A stretch of DNA of 64,000 nucleotides, taken from positions 372,001 through 436,000 of the forward strand of contig NZ_JANIGL010000002.1 of assembly GCF_024518675.1 (NCBI RefSeq). The letters run 5' to 3'. Shown here piece after piece: positions 1-7,552 of this stretch. Below the pieces are notes generated by a model. It was not told where the DNA came from and searched no databases. It saw only the letters and a list, made by a program, of their open reading frames with translations. Numbering within the stretch: position 1 is the stretch's first letter; the number at the start of each line of letters is the position of its first letter. The DNA comes from Pseudoalteromonas shioyasakiensis. Its GTDB lineage: Bacteria > Pseudomonadota > Gammaproteobacteria > Enterobacterales > Alteromonadaceae. The position numbers were made by a program, and so were the translations under genes.

Positions 1-48
1 ATTAATAGTCGTTATGGTTTCACGTTTAATTATTAAGAAGCGCTTATA

Positions 49-354
49 ATGTTTGTTTTTTTCACCAGCCAAGTCGAAGAACTTAGTCACCTAAAAGTCA
101 GGCAGCGCCAACAAATTATAGCCACAGCACTGTCTATGCTTACTCCACTTAGTAAAGTTTGGTTGCGAGTTATTAAGTTATTACTGTTAACACCGGTATT
201 TACATCTTTGATCTACATTGAAGGTTGGCTCATGTTGCCCGCATTATTACTCACAGGCTTAAGCTATCCGTTACTAACAACACCCGTTGAAATTGCCTTT
301 GCTAGACCCTATTTAACGGATGCACTCAAGCAGCACACTACACAGCTTGATTAA
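49..354 (+). CDS. Small two-helix membrane protein (DUF6170-like)
   Basis: This 101-residue protein has no function I can name. After a basic, amphipathic N-terminal part (about residues 1-35) come two hydrophobic stretches (about 41-56 and 60-77), so it probably sits in the inner membrane. A small family of this size and look, which I recall as DUF6170, occurs in Pseudoalteromonas and relatives; that assignment is from memory. It stands alone, ends in a bidirectional hairpin shared with the convergent comEA-like gene, and its promoter lies at or beyond the window edge. The reading frame is convincing from length, composition and the terminator that follows. Confidence 0.65.
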   Translation: MFVFFTSQVEELSHLKVRQRQQIIATALSMLTPLSKVWLRVIKLLLLTPVFTSLIYIEGWLMLPALLLTGLSYPLLTTPVEIAFARPYLTDALKQHTTQLD

Positions 355-368
355 TTTCAGCAAAAGCT

Positions 369-395
369 ACCTAAGCCATTAAAAATGGCTTAGGT
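369..395. terminator. Bidirectional terminator between the first two genes
   Basis: Perfect 12-bp stem ACCTAAGCCATT / AATGGCTTAGGT with a 3-nt loop. A short T run follows on the plus strand and A-rich sequence precedes it, so it can serve both convergent genes. Confidence 0.8.
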
Positions 396-401
396 TTATC
401 A

Positions 402-701
402 CTATAAAGACACTTTTCCTTCAAGTTTAGCAAGTAACTTATCACCAATCCCTTTAACCTGAGCTAAGTCAGCAACAGACTTAAAATTGCCGTGTTTTGC
501 ACGGTAATCAACTATTGCTTGCGCCTTTGACTGACCTATACCCGATAATTGCATTAGTTGTTCAACACTTGCTTTATTAAGATTAATAACCTGTGCTTTT
601 TCTACTACTTTGCTTGGCGTAGTTGCTTTACTATCTACAGCATAACTAGGCGAGATCATAACTAACCCAGCAAGAACTGCTAATGCACTCAATAATTTCA
701 T
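402..701 (-). CDS. comEA: ComEA-family helix-hairpin-helix DNA-binding protein
   Basis: A 99-residue exported protein. Residues 1-21 form a signal peptide ending SYA. A low-complexity linker follows, then two helix-hairpin-helix turns, SGIG (about 53-56) and KGIG (about 84-87), which bind DNA backbone non-specifically. ComEA proteins pull double-stranded DNA into the periplasm during natural transformation; short one-domain versions like this are common in gammaproteobacteria, where they are often annotated only as ComEA-family or YbaV-like. The frame is open 41 codons further upstream, but the start at 701 has a strong GGAGG ribosome site and the signal peptide directly after it. The gene is monocistronic. 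Confidence 0.85.
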   Translation of the reverse strand: MKLLSALAVLAGLVMISPSYAVDSKATTPSKVVEKAQVINLNKASVEQLMQLSGIGQSKAQAIVDYRAKHGNFKSVADLAQVKGIGDKLLAKLEGKVSL

Positions 702-868
702 AGTATTCCTCCATGATCTTAATAAATAGATCCAATAAATTGTGAATGAAATGTCCACCTTTACACTGAACTTCAGACCACTCAGTACCAAAAAGTGATA
801 CTTTATAAATAAAGTAAAGAGCAATTACTTTGTCAACTGTACCGATAATAAAAAATAAAAAAGTTCAC

Positions 869-897
869 TTGCAAATAAGCCCACAAACAATTACTGT
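869..897 (+). promoter_or_regulatory. Probable yebG promoter
   Basis: TTGCAA (869-874), a 17-nt spacer and TACTGT (892-897) form a reasonable sigma-70 promoter. The -10 element overlaps the left half of the LexA box, which is the classic geometry for SOS repression. The match to consensus is moderate. Confidence 0.5.
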
Positions 898-909
898 ACA
901 TAAAAACAG
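894..909. promoter_or_regulatory. LexA (SOS) box of yebG
   Basis: The site reads CTGT-ACATAAAA-ACAG, a perfect CTGT-N8-ACAG operator in a larger palindrome with TA on each side. It lies 51 bp before the yebG start codon. yebG is a known LexA target in Escherichia coli, so site and gene support each other. Confidence 0.92.
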
Positions 910-920
910 TAATCAATAAC

Positions 921-938
921 AGTGCGTTAGTTCGCACT
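921..938. repeat. Small hairpin in the yebG leader
   Basis: AGTGCG-ttagtt-CGCACT, a perfect 6-bp inverted repeat between the LexA box and the ribosome site. It may form a stem in the mRNA leader; no function is evident. Confidence 0.4.
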
Positions 939-960
939 AAGCAAATTGGCAGGAGAGATC

Positions 961-1275
961 ATGGCTGTTGTTGTTAAATATGTTGTAGAAAGAAACGGAG
1001 TTGAGCGAATGACGTTTACTACTAAAAAAGAAGCTGATGCATATGATAAAATGCTCGACATAGCAGAGTCGCTTGAAGTGATGCTAGAAAAAGTAGATGT
1101 ACCATTAAGCGAGCAACAAATTGAATCTCTAGCACTTGAAATCGCAAAAAATAAAGATGGTTTTATCAATGTGTTAAAGGGTGCCAAAGAGCCAGTGAGT
1201 AAAGCCCCAGCAAAAACAAAGAAAGACACGGCAATCACTGAAACAAAAAATCCTGAAGATAAAGCCGCAAGTTAA
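961..1275 (+). CDS. yebG: YebG family SOS-induced protein
   Basis: A 104-residue protein that closely matches E. coli YebG in the N-terminal half: the VKYVVERNG opening, then F-T-KKEADAYDKMLD around residues 17-33. The C-terminal third is a Lys/Ala-rich tail that varies in the family. YebG is a small cytoplasmic protein made during DNA damage; its exact activity is unsettled. The ATG at 961 has an AGGAGAG ribosome site 5 nt upstream; an in-frame TTG at 946 lacks one. The perfect LexA box upstream shows SOS control. The gene ends in a strong hairpin terminator. Confidence 0.93.
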   Translation: MAVVVKYVVERNGVERMTFTTKKEADAYDKMLDIAESLEVMLEKVDVPLSEQQIESLALEIAKNKDGFINVLKGAKEPVSKAPAKTKKDTAITETKNPEDKAAS

Positions 1276-1291
1276 TAAAGCTTAATTCAAG

Positions 1292-1320
1292 AAAAAAGGA
1301 GCGATTAAGCTCCTTTTTTT
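1292..1320. terminator. Bidirectional terminator of yebG and putP
   Basis: The stem AAAAAAGGAGC / GCTCCTTTTTT with loop GATTA(A) has T runs on both strands. It separates the convergent yebG and putP. Confidence 0.88.
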
Positions 1321-1356
1321 ATGTGTGTTTTATTTCTTAACCTGAATTTTAGTTAC

Positions 1357-2835
1357 TTAGAGTGACTTTTCTACTTCGTCGAACAGGTTTGTAATGTCAG
1401 AGCTTGGCGGTGGTGTCGCTAAACTAACCACTACAATGGCAATACTAGACAGAATAAAGCCTGGGACAATTTCGTAAATAAGACTACTTAGCTTTTCGCC
1501 ATCGATAGTAATAGGCGCATATATCCAAATCAGAACGGTAACCGCCCCCACTAGCATACCTGCTAAGGCACCGGCAAAGTTCATTCGTTTCCAATATAAG
1601 CTAAACAATACTAATGGGCCAAATGCAGCACCAAACCCGGCCCATGCATTACTCACTAGGTCTAATATCGAGCTGTCACGGTCATAAGCTAAATAAATTG
1701 CACATAATGCCACTGCAGCCACACTAATACGGCCAACTGTAACTAACTCTGTATCACTGGCCTCTTTACGTAAAAAGGTTTTATAAAAGTCTTCTGTTAA
1801 TGAGCTCGAACTTACTAGTAACTGTGATGAAATCGTGCTCATTATTGCCGCTAAAATCGCCGCTAATAAAAAGCCAGCTATTAATGGATGAAACAATAAC
1901 TCTGATAAAATCAAGAAGATAGTTTCAGGATCGTCTACAACAATATTGTTCTCATAGGTATAAGCTGCGCCAAACAAACCAGTACCGACGGCACCAATGG
2001 CTGCAATAATCATCCAACTCATACCAATACGACGTGCAGCTGGCATATCTTTCACGCTACGAACAGACATAAAACGTACGATAATATGCGGCTGGCCAAA
2101 GTAACCTAAACCCCATGCCATCGCCGAAATAATTCCCAATGCAGAACCTGCACCAATCCAGTTTAGCATTTCAGGGTTAACACTATTTAGTGTTGACTCT
2201 AATGGTTGTTCTAATAGTGAGTAAGCAACGGTTGGCACCAAAATTAATGCTACGAACATAATACAACCCTGCACAAAGTCAGTTAAGCTCACAGCTAAAA
2301 AGCCACCGAACAAGGTATATAAAACCACCACACCAGTTGTAATGTACAAGCCCATTTCATAACTTAAGCCAAACGAGCTTTCAAATAATTTGCCACCGGC
2401 AACAACACCCGATGAAGTGTAAAGGGTGAAGAACACGATGATCACAACCGCAGATACAACGCGAAGTAAGTTCGATTTATCAGTAAAGCGATTTGAGAAG
2501 TAATCTGGAATAGTGATAGAGTCATTCGCTTTTTCAGTGTACACCCTTAGTCGTGGGGCAACTAACAGATAGTTAGCCCATGCACCTAATACCAAGCCAA
2601 TTGCTATCCAAGTACTACTGAAGCCAGTTACGAACATCGCACCCGGTAAACCCATCAGGATCCAACCGCTCATATCTGATGCACCCGCTGAGAGTGCTGC
2701 TACAGAAGGTGACAAACTACGTCCACCCAGCATATAACCAGATACATCACTGGTAGACTGTTTATACGCATATAGGCCAATCCCTAACATAACGATAAAG
2801 TACGCAGCTAAAGAGATAATCATTCCTGTTTCCAA
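1357..2835 (-). CDS. putP: Sodium/proline symporter PutP
   Basis: A 492-residue inner-membrane transporter of the solute:sodium symporter family with about 13 hydrophobic segments. The signature LGGRSLSP-VAALSAGASDMSGW near residues 37-58 is that of PutP and carries the residues that line the Na+/proline site; the GWGLGYFGQPHI stretch near residue 240 is also typical. PutP imports proline with Na+, for nutrition and osmotic balance. The start is TTG at 2835, 5 nt after a GGAGG site; the in-frame ATG at 2823 would sit 17 nt away. putA is not next to it. The upstream region has a long-spaced inverted repeat that could be an operator. Confidence 0.93.
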   Translation of the reverse strand: METGMIISLAAYFIVMLGIGLYAYKQSTSDVSGYMLGGRSLSPSVAALSAGASDMSGWILMGLPGAMFVTGFSSTWIAIGLVLGAWANYLLVAPRLRVYTEKANDSITIPDYFSNRFTDKSNLLRVVSAVVIIVFFTLYTSSGVVAGGKLFESSFGLSYEMGLYITTGVVVLYTLFGGFLAVSLTDFVQGCIMFVALILVPTVAYSLLEQPLESTLNSVNPEMLNWIGAGSALGIISAMAWGLGYFGQPHIIVRFMSVRSVKDMPAARRIGMSWMIIAAIGAVGTGLFGAAYTYENNIVVDDPETIFLILSELLFHPLIAGFLLAAILAAIMSTISSQLLVSSSSLTEDFYKTFLRKEASDTELVTVGRISVAAVALCAIYLAYDRDSSILDLVSNAWAGFGAAFGPLVLFSLYWKRMNFAGALAGMLVGAVTVLIWIYAPITIDGEKLSSLIYEIVPGFILSSIAIVVVSLATPPPSSDITNLFDEVEKSL

Positions 2836-3202
2836 ATTTGCCTCCGCTTAAGAAGTTTAAATCTGGCTTTTAATCCTAATAATGACTCATTAATCAATGT
2901 AATACAAAAGTCATTATTGGTGTAAAAACCAACTTAGGGACCGACTATATCATGCCAAGGGCGAATAACTCCACTCTCTGCGTTAATCAAATAAATAGCT
3001 GAGGTTAATGAATTTTTAACTAATTTTTTTATTTCAGAGGATAAAAATGGAAATTTGATCTTAATTGCCTTACGATTAGATCAATATATTTATAAAAAAT
3101 CAGTACTTTAGCAGTAGCCTTTGGAAAGATAATTAATGCTATTTTCGATATTTTATCTTATATTGCACATGTCATTGTTTCAATCAATCGGATCTGTTGT
3201 TT
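2836..3202. other. Divergent intergenic region between putP and the EAL-HDOD gene
   Basis: 367 bp without a gene, strongly AT-rich, holding the putP ribosome site at its left end and both divergent promoters. A perfect 10-bp inverted repeat lies at 2878-2918. I could not assign a convincing -35/-10 pair or a riboswitch. Confidence 0.6.
2878..2918. repeat. Inverted repeat upstream of putP
   Basis: AATAATGACT (2878-2887) and AGTCATTATT (2909-2918) are exact inverse copies 21 bp apart, so their centres are about three helical turns apart. This could be a pair of half-sites for a putP regulator. Confidence 0.5.
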
Positions 3203-4426
3203 ATGTATTTTTACGCTGCGCGCCAACCTATATTAGATCGTGAAAAAAAACTCGTCGGCTATGAGTTACTGTTTCGAGATGGCGTTGATAATGTTTTCCC
3301 TGATATCGATGGTGATGAGGCAACATCAAGGCTAATAGAAGGTAGTCAGTTCAATTTTGGCTTAGAAGATTTAACTAACAACAAACCCGCTTATATTAAT
3401 TTCACCTTAGAAACACTGCAAAAAGGCTACCCAACATTACTAGGTAAAGAGCAAGTGGTGGTTGAAATACTTGAAACCATACAGCCAGGTAAACGCTTAT
3501 TAGCACTGGTTAAAGACCTTAAAAATAAAGGTTATACATTAGCCTTAGATGATTATATACATCAGCCGGTATGGCGTCATTTTTATCCTTTTATCGATAT
3601 CATAAAAATCGACTTCTTAACCTGTGATGTTCAGACCATCAAGCAAATTATTGAAGAAATTAAGCCTCATAGCCATATAAAGTTATTGGCTGAAAAAGTA
3701 GAAACCTACGAGAAATACCAATTAGCTCTAGAGCTTGGGTTTAGCTATTTCCAAGGTTTCTTCTTTTCCAAGCCTGAAATGGTTCAAAGTAAAGCATTAC
3801 CGCCATCACAGATGGCACTAGCGGAGCTACTTTATGAAACGTCTTCTGTAGAGCTTAATTTAAAAAAAATTACTAATGTGTTTGAGCGAGATGTCACGCT
3901 TTCTTATAAATTACTTCGCTATAGTAACTCAGCGGCCTTTAAACGCCGCGCTGAGATCAGCACCATTAAGCAAGCACTAGTCGTGCTCGGCGCCCAAGAG
4001 ATTAAAAAGTTTTTATCTTTGTTATTTGCATCCCAAGTCGCTGCTGATAAACCTGCAGAGCTGATCCGTTTATCGTTAACCCGTGCCCGCTTTACCGAGC
4101 TTTTAGCCATCAATCACAATCAACTAAAAGATACCGGTATGGCTTTTTTAACTGGCATGATGTCACTAATGGATGCCATTTTAGATGAAACAATGGAGGG
4201 AGTAATGAACAAGCTACCTCTATCAAATGATATCAAAGTAGCTCTTGTTGAAGAGCAAGGCATACTCGCGCAATATTTACGCTTGGTAAAACTATACGAG
4301 CAAGCAAATTGGCAAGGTGCAAACGCGATAAAAGACGAATTGGGTTTGGCTGCTGAAGAAGTTCCCGACTCATACCATGAAGCGCTTAGCTGGGCTAATG
4401 AGCAAATGAAAGTGCTAGGTGAATAA
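3203..4426 (+). CDS. EAL-HDOD signalling protein (YuxH/CdgJ-like)
   Basis: A 407-residue cytoplasmic protein with an N-terminal EAL domain (about 1-200) and a C-terminal HDOD domain (about 205-400). In the EAL part the usual E-A-L is ELL (YELLFRDG, residue 21 on); N in INF, E in VEILE, the DD of LALDDY, K in IKID and E in AEKVE are kept. YuxH-type proteins are often poor or inactive cyclic-di-GMP phosphodiesterases that act by binding; Vibrio cholerae CdgJ affects motility. The HDOD part has the family's helical core but no HD metal site. An in-frame TTG at 3197 is a less likely start. The gene is monocistronic. Confidence 0.85.
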   Translation: MYFYAARQPILDREKKLVGYELLFRDGVDNVFPDIDGDEATSRLIEGSQFNFGLEDLTNNKPAYINFTLETLQKGYPTLLGKEQVVVEILETIQPGKRLLALVKDLKNKGYTLALDDYIHQPVWRHFYPFIDIIKIDFLTCDVQTIKQIIEEIKPHSHIKLLAEKVETYEKYQLALELGFSYFQGFFFSKPEMVQSKALPPSQMALAELLYETSSVELNLKKITNVFERDVTLSYKLLRYSNSAAFKRRAEISTIKQALVVLGAQEIKKFLSLLFASQVAADKPAELIRLSLTRARFTELLAINHNQLKDTGMAFLTGMMSLMDAILDETMEGVMNKLPLSNDIKVALVEEQGILAQYLRLVKLYEQANWQGANAIKDELGLAAEEVPDSYHEALSWANEQMKVLGE

Positions 4427-4445
4427 AGAAATATTAACGCTAATT

Positions 4446-4472
4446 AAATGCCAGCAATTTGCTGGCATTTTT
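4446..4472. terminator. Bidirectional terminator between EAL-HDOD gene and mlaA
   Basis: The stem AAATGCCAGCAA / TTGCTGGCATTT (central bases pair loosely) is followed by a T run on the plus strand and by A-rich sequence on the other side. It serves both convergent transcripts. Confidence 0.85.
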
Positions 4473-4499
4473 TATAACGATCTATTTAAGCTAACGAAA

Positions 4500-5231
4500 C
4501 TAAAGGCTCTCTAAAAAGTCTTCGTCAAAATCTTCAGGCTCTTCTTGAATCGGAGGATTACCATCATGTAGTTCATACAATTGACGTTGGAAGTAAATAT
4601 CTTTCATAAAAATATAAGGATCAAGAGACTCATTCAATAAGCTTTCTTGCGGGATTAACGAGGCTCTTGCCTCTACTGCCTTAAGTGCAAAAACCAGTAT
4701 TGTCTGCGGTGTGGTTAAGGTGATCTCTGGTAGTACAAAGCTATCAACCACATCTCCCGTCAGGTTACGTGCGGTAGATGGCCCCATACCTGGTAGCATT
4801 AGGTAAGCACCGTCACCAATGCCCCAAACCCCCATCGTTTGGCCAAAATCTTCATCAACTATTTCAAGCCCTAGTGAACTTGCAACATCGAATAGACCCA
4901 AAATACCAACCGTGGAATTAACTAAAAAACGTGCAACACTAATACCCGCATTACCCGCCTTACCTTGTAAAGTCGCATTAATCACATCAGTTGGTGCACT
5001 AATATTGTCGGTGAAATTCACTAAGCTTCGGCGCACTGGAGTTGGAGTTATAGCCACATAACCGACAGCCGCTGGCCGCAAAATATAAGCATCTAACACA
5101 TCCATATTAAAATCATACATAGGACGGTTAAATGACTGCAGCGGATCTCGCTCATCCTCTTTTTCTTCAGGGACTTGTGCACAACCCGCACTGATCAATA
5201 ACCCTAAAATTAGTAAACTTTGTTTGAACAT
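4500..5231 (-). CDS. mlaA: Outer-membrane phospholipid-transport lipoprotein MlaA (VacJ)
   Basis: A 243-residue lipoprotein: signal peptide with lipobox SAGC (Cys17), Ala at +2, hence probably outer membrane. The DPLQSFNRPMYDFN stretch and the GVWGIGDGAYLMLPGMGPST region are hallmarks of MlaA. MlaA removes misplaced phospholipids from the outer leaflet and passes them to MlaC and the inner-membrane MlaFEDB pump. The C-terminal end is acidic (residues 228-243). It starts 9 bp after ccmI with an AAGGAT ribosome site, so it is probably the last gene of the ccm operon; no other mla gene is in the window. Confidence 0.93.
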   Translation of the reverse strand: MFKQSLLILGLLISAGCAQVPEEKEDERDPLQSFNRPMYDFNMDVLDAYILRPAAVGYVAITPTPVRRSLVNFTDNISAPTDVINATLQGKAGNAGISVARFLVNSTVGILGLFDVASSLGLEIVDEDFGQTMGVWGIGDGAYLMLPGMGPSTARNLTGDVVDSFVLPEITLTTPQTILVFALKAVEARASLIPQESLLNESLDPYIFMKDIYFQRQLYELHDGNPPIQEEPEDFDEDFLESL

Positions 5232-5240
5232 CTTTTATCC

Positions 5241-6521
5241 TTAAGGGAGCATCTCATCAATGAGTAGTGTATGTTGAGTTATATTCGCACGCTCTAGAAC
5301 CTCTGAACTCCCTTCTAATTCACCTGTAGAGGGCATTACAGACCCATCGTTTGATACACGCGCGGTAATAATTATTTGCTCTGTTGTAGATAACGTTAAT
5401 CCATCTACCATTGAGTTACTATCACTTAATTGCACTTTAAGAGGAAAACTAAACTGGGTCAACTTTACCACTGCAAGCGGCATTGGTGGGCCATTCGCAG
5501 CTTTAGCAAATACAAATAAAGTGCCGTTTTCTGGTAGCTTATCATCAAGCGTTGGTGATAATTCAACAGTCACCATAATTGCACTATCATCGTCAGCTGG
5601 CGTTTTCTGTGCCGCATTTGCCACTGGAGTTATTGTGCTCGATTGCTCTGCTATCTTTTGCTCAATATCTGCTATACGCTGCTCAACCATAGTATAACGG
5701 CTATCATCTGGCCCCATAGTGCTTAGTAATACTTCGAACGCGGCTTTAGCTTGCGTCCAGTCATGGCGCTCGTAAGCTATCAGAGCAAGTAATGAAATTG
5801 CATCAATGTTAGTTGGCTCGTTTTTTAAAACCCGCGATAACATACCTGCAGCACGGGTCATATTTGCTTCACTTCCTTCAAGTAACAATACTTGGCTGTA
5901 GCTAACTAATACACCTAAATGCTCTGGATTAATTTGCAATACTTTATCAAACGATTGCTGCGCCATATCAAACTCATTTAATGACATGGCCACCCGCCCC
6001 AGTAGCATCCACGCAACTTGGTCATCGCCATTTTTTGCCAATTTAGTACGCAAGCCTAATGCAAAAGCTTGTAACTCATTTTGCGTTAACGGTTCACCTT
6101 GTTGCATCACCGCACGCTCACCATATTCAGGCAAGTTTTCCATCGCGGCATACCAGTTTTCAAGCTGCTTTTGTGAGCCAGTAGCAGAATAAAAAATCAC
6201 TGTTAGCACAATTAGAAACGCACTTCCTGTCAAAGCAAAAATCACATTATTACCGCGACTGTACAATGATTTTTCTGGCGATAACTCATTTAAAAGTCGG
6301 CGCTTTAATTCAATAATAGATTCGTTATAGCTTTGCTGCTCAATCCTTTGCTCTTGTAAATCGCTGGCGAGTTCTTCCAAACGCTGCTGATAAATTGCGA
6401 TCAGATCTGAATTAGCATTATGCGTTACACTCTGCACACGTTCTTTTTTTAAAAAAGGTAAAGCCACAAATACCACTGCTACTAAAGTTAGTAGCGCAAA
6501 AGAAGCCCACATTAAAATCAT
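5241..6521 (-). CDS. ccmI: Cytochrome c maturation protein CcmI (CcmH2-type)
   Basis: A 426-residue inner-membrane protein with a transmembrane helix at the N terminus (about 2-21), a cytoplasmic coiled segment rich in Gln and Glu (about 30-80), a second helix (about 92-112) and a periplasmic part with TPR repeats (about 140-290; the FDMAQQSFDKVLQINPEHLG repeat is clear) followed by a C-terminal domain. CcmI holds apocytochrome c for the heme ligation complex CcmF-CcmH. The start ATG directly follows the ccmH stop codon. Length and layout fit the family. Confidence 0.9.
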   Translation of the reverse strand: MILMWASFALLTLVAVVFVALPFLKKERVQSVTHNANSDLIAIYQQRLEELASDLQEQRIEQQSYNESIIELKRRLLNELSPEKSLYSRGNNVIFALTGSAFLIVLTVIFYSATGSQKQLENWYAAMENLPEYGERAVMQQGEPLTQNELQAFALGLRTKLAKNGDDQVAWMLLGRVAMSLNEFDMAQQSFDKVLQINPEHLGVLVSYSQVLLLEGSEANMTRAAGMLSRVLKNEPTNIDAISLLALIAYERHDWTQAKAAFEVLLSTMGPDDSRYTMVEQRIADIEQKIAEQSSTITPVANAAQKTPADDDSAIMVTVELSPTLDDKLPENGTLFVFAKAANGPPMPLAVVKLTQFSFPLKVQLSDSNSMVDGLTLSTTEQIIITARVSNDGSVMPSTGELEGSSEVLERANITQHTLLIDEMLP

Positions 6522-6983
6522 TTAGCTCTGCTCCTGACGTTGATTTTGAGCAATTAATTTTGCTAATAACGCTTCGTCTTGTTCGTTCCAGGTTTGCTTA
6601 ACAGCAGCCTTACGTTGGCGAATAACAATAAAGCCTAGACCAAACACAACAATCAATACCGGAAACACCCACAGTACTAATGTCGCTGGCGTTACAGGTG
6701 GATCGTAATGAACAAAGTAGCCATAACGGTCGATCATGTAGTCAATGACTTCATCTTTTGATTTACCCTCTTGAACCAAAACCAATACCTTGTCACGCAA
6801 GTCTTTAGCAACCACAGCGTCTGAATCTGCAATATTTTGATTTTGGCATTTTGGGCAACGTAGCTCTTTGGTCAGTTCGCCAAAGCGTTGTGCTTGTTCA
6901 TCATTGGCAAATTCATACCTGTCTTGCTCTGCAGCAACGGCAAAGCTAAACAATAAAACAATACCGACTAAATAATATTTCAT
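6522..6983 (-). CDS. ccmH: Cytochrome c maturation thioredoxin-like protein CcmH
   Basis: A 153-residue periplasmic, membrane-anchored protein. It has a signal peptide (1-18), the redox motif RCPKCQNQ (Cys43 and Cys46) and one C-terminal transmembrane helix (about 103-123). CcmH reduces or resolves the CXXCH disulfide of apocytochrome c together with CcmG before heme is attached. The frame continues 14 codons upstream, but the ATG at 6983 gives a clean signal peptide and overlaps the ccmG stop as ATGA, the usual coupling in this operon. Confidence 0.94.
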   Translation of the reverse strand: MKYYLVGIVLLFSFAVAAEQDRYEFANDEQAQRFGELTKELRCPKCQNQNIADSDAVVAKDLRDKVLVLVQEGKSKDEVIDYMIDRYGYFVHYDPPVTPATLVLWVFPVLIVVFGLGFIVIRQRKAAVKQTWNEQDEALLAKLIAQNQRQEQS

Positions 6984-7552
6984 GGCTGCAACTCCTGCAT
7001 GATCGGTGCAAACTTCGAGCGCCACACACGTGGGTTAATATCGCCAGTGTGATGTAGTAAAATGGTGCCTTTGCTATCAACTAAAAATGTTTCAGGCGCA
7101 CCTGATACACCTAAATCCAATGCCAAAGTCCGTTCTAAATCTAAAATATTAAATTGATACGGGTCTCCAGCTCGACTTAACATACTTGATACCTCTTCAC
7201 GCAGCGCAGCCATATCGAATGCGCCATCAAAATCAGCATCGTAACTTTGCACGTAATACAAGCCAACGATTTTTACACCTTGCTCGCGTAATTTAGTTAA
7301 GTAATCAAGCTCTGCTAAACAAGTTGGGCACCACGTGCCCCACACGTTGAGTAAGTAAACCTCACCTTGAAGATCTGTATGTTGCCAGCGTTTGTTATCT
7401 TGCATTAAATCCGGCAAGTTAAATGCGGGCATCGTATGGCCAATTCGCCCTGTTTGTAACTCACGTGGATTAGCAAATAATCCCTGATATAAAAATACAC
7501 AGACTAAAATGAATGCCAGCAATGGCAATATAGCTAAAAGTTTACGGTTCAT
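6980..7552 (-). CDS. ccmG: Thiol:disulfide interchange protein CcmG (DsbE)
   Basis: A 190-residue periplasmic thioredoxin-fold protein tethered by an N-terminal helix (about 6-24). The active site is WCPTC (Cys75, Cys78) in the VWGTWCPTCLAE context, and the cis-proline loop GAPETF lies near residue 150. It supplies reductant, passed from DsbD/CcdA, to apocytochrome c via CcmH. The start overlaps the ccmF stop by 4 bp (ATGA). Confidence 0.95.
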   Translation of the reverse strand: MNRKLLAILPLLAFILVCVFLYQGLFANPRELQTGRIGHTMPAFNLPDLMQDNKRWQHTDLQGEVYLLNVWGTWCPTCLAELDYLTKLREQGVKIVGLYYVQSYDADFDGAFDMAALREEVSSMLSRAGDPYQFNILDLERTLALDLGVSGAPETFLVDSKGTILLHHTGDINPRVWRSKFAPIMQELQP

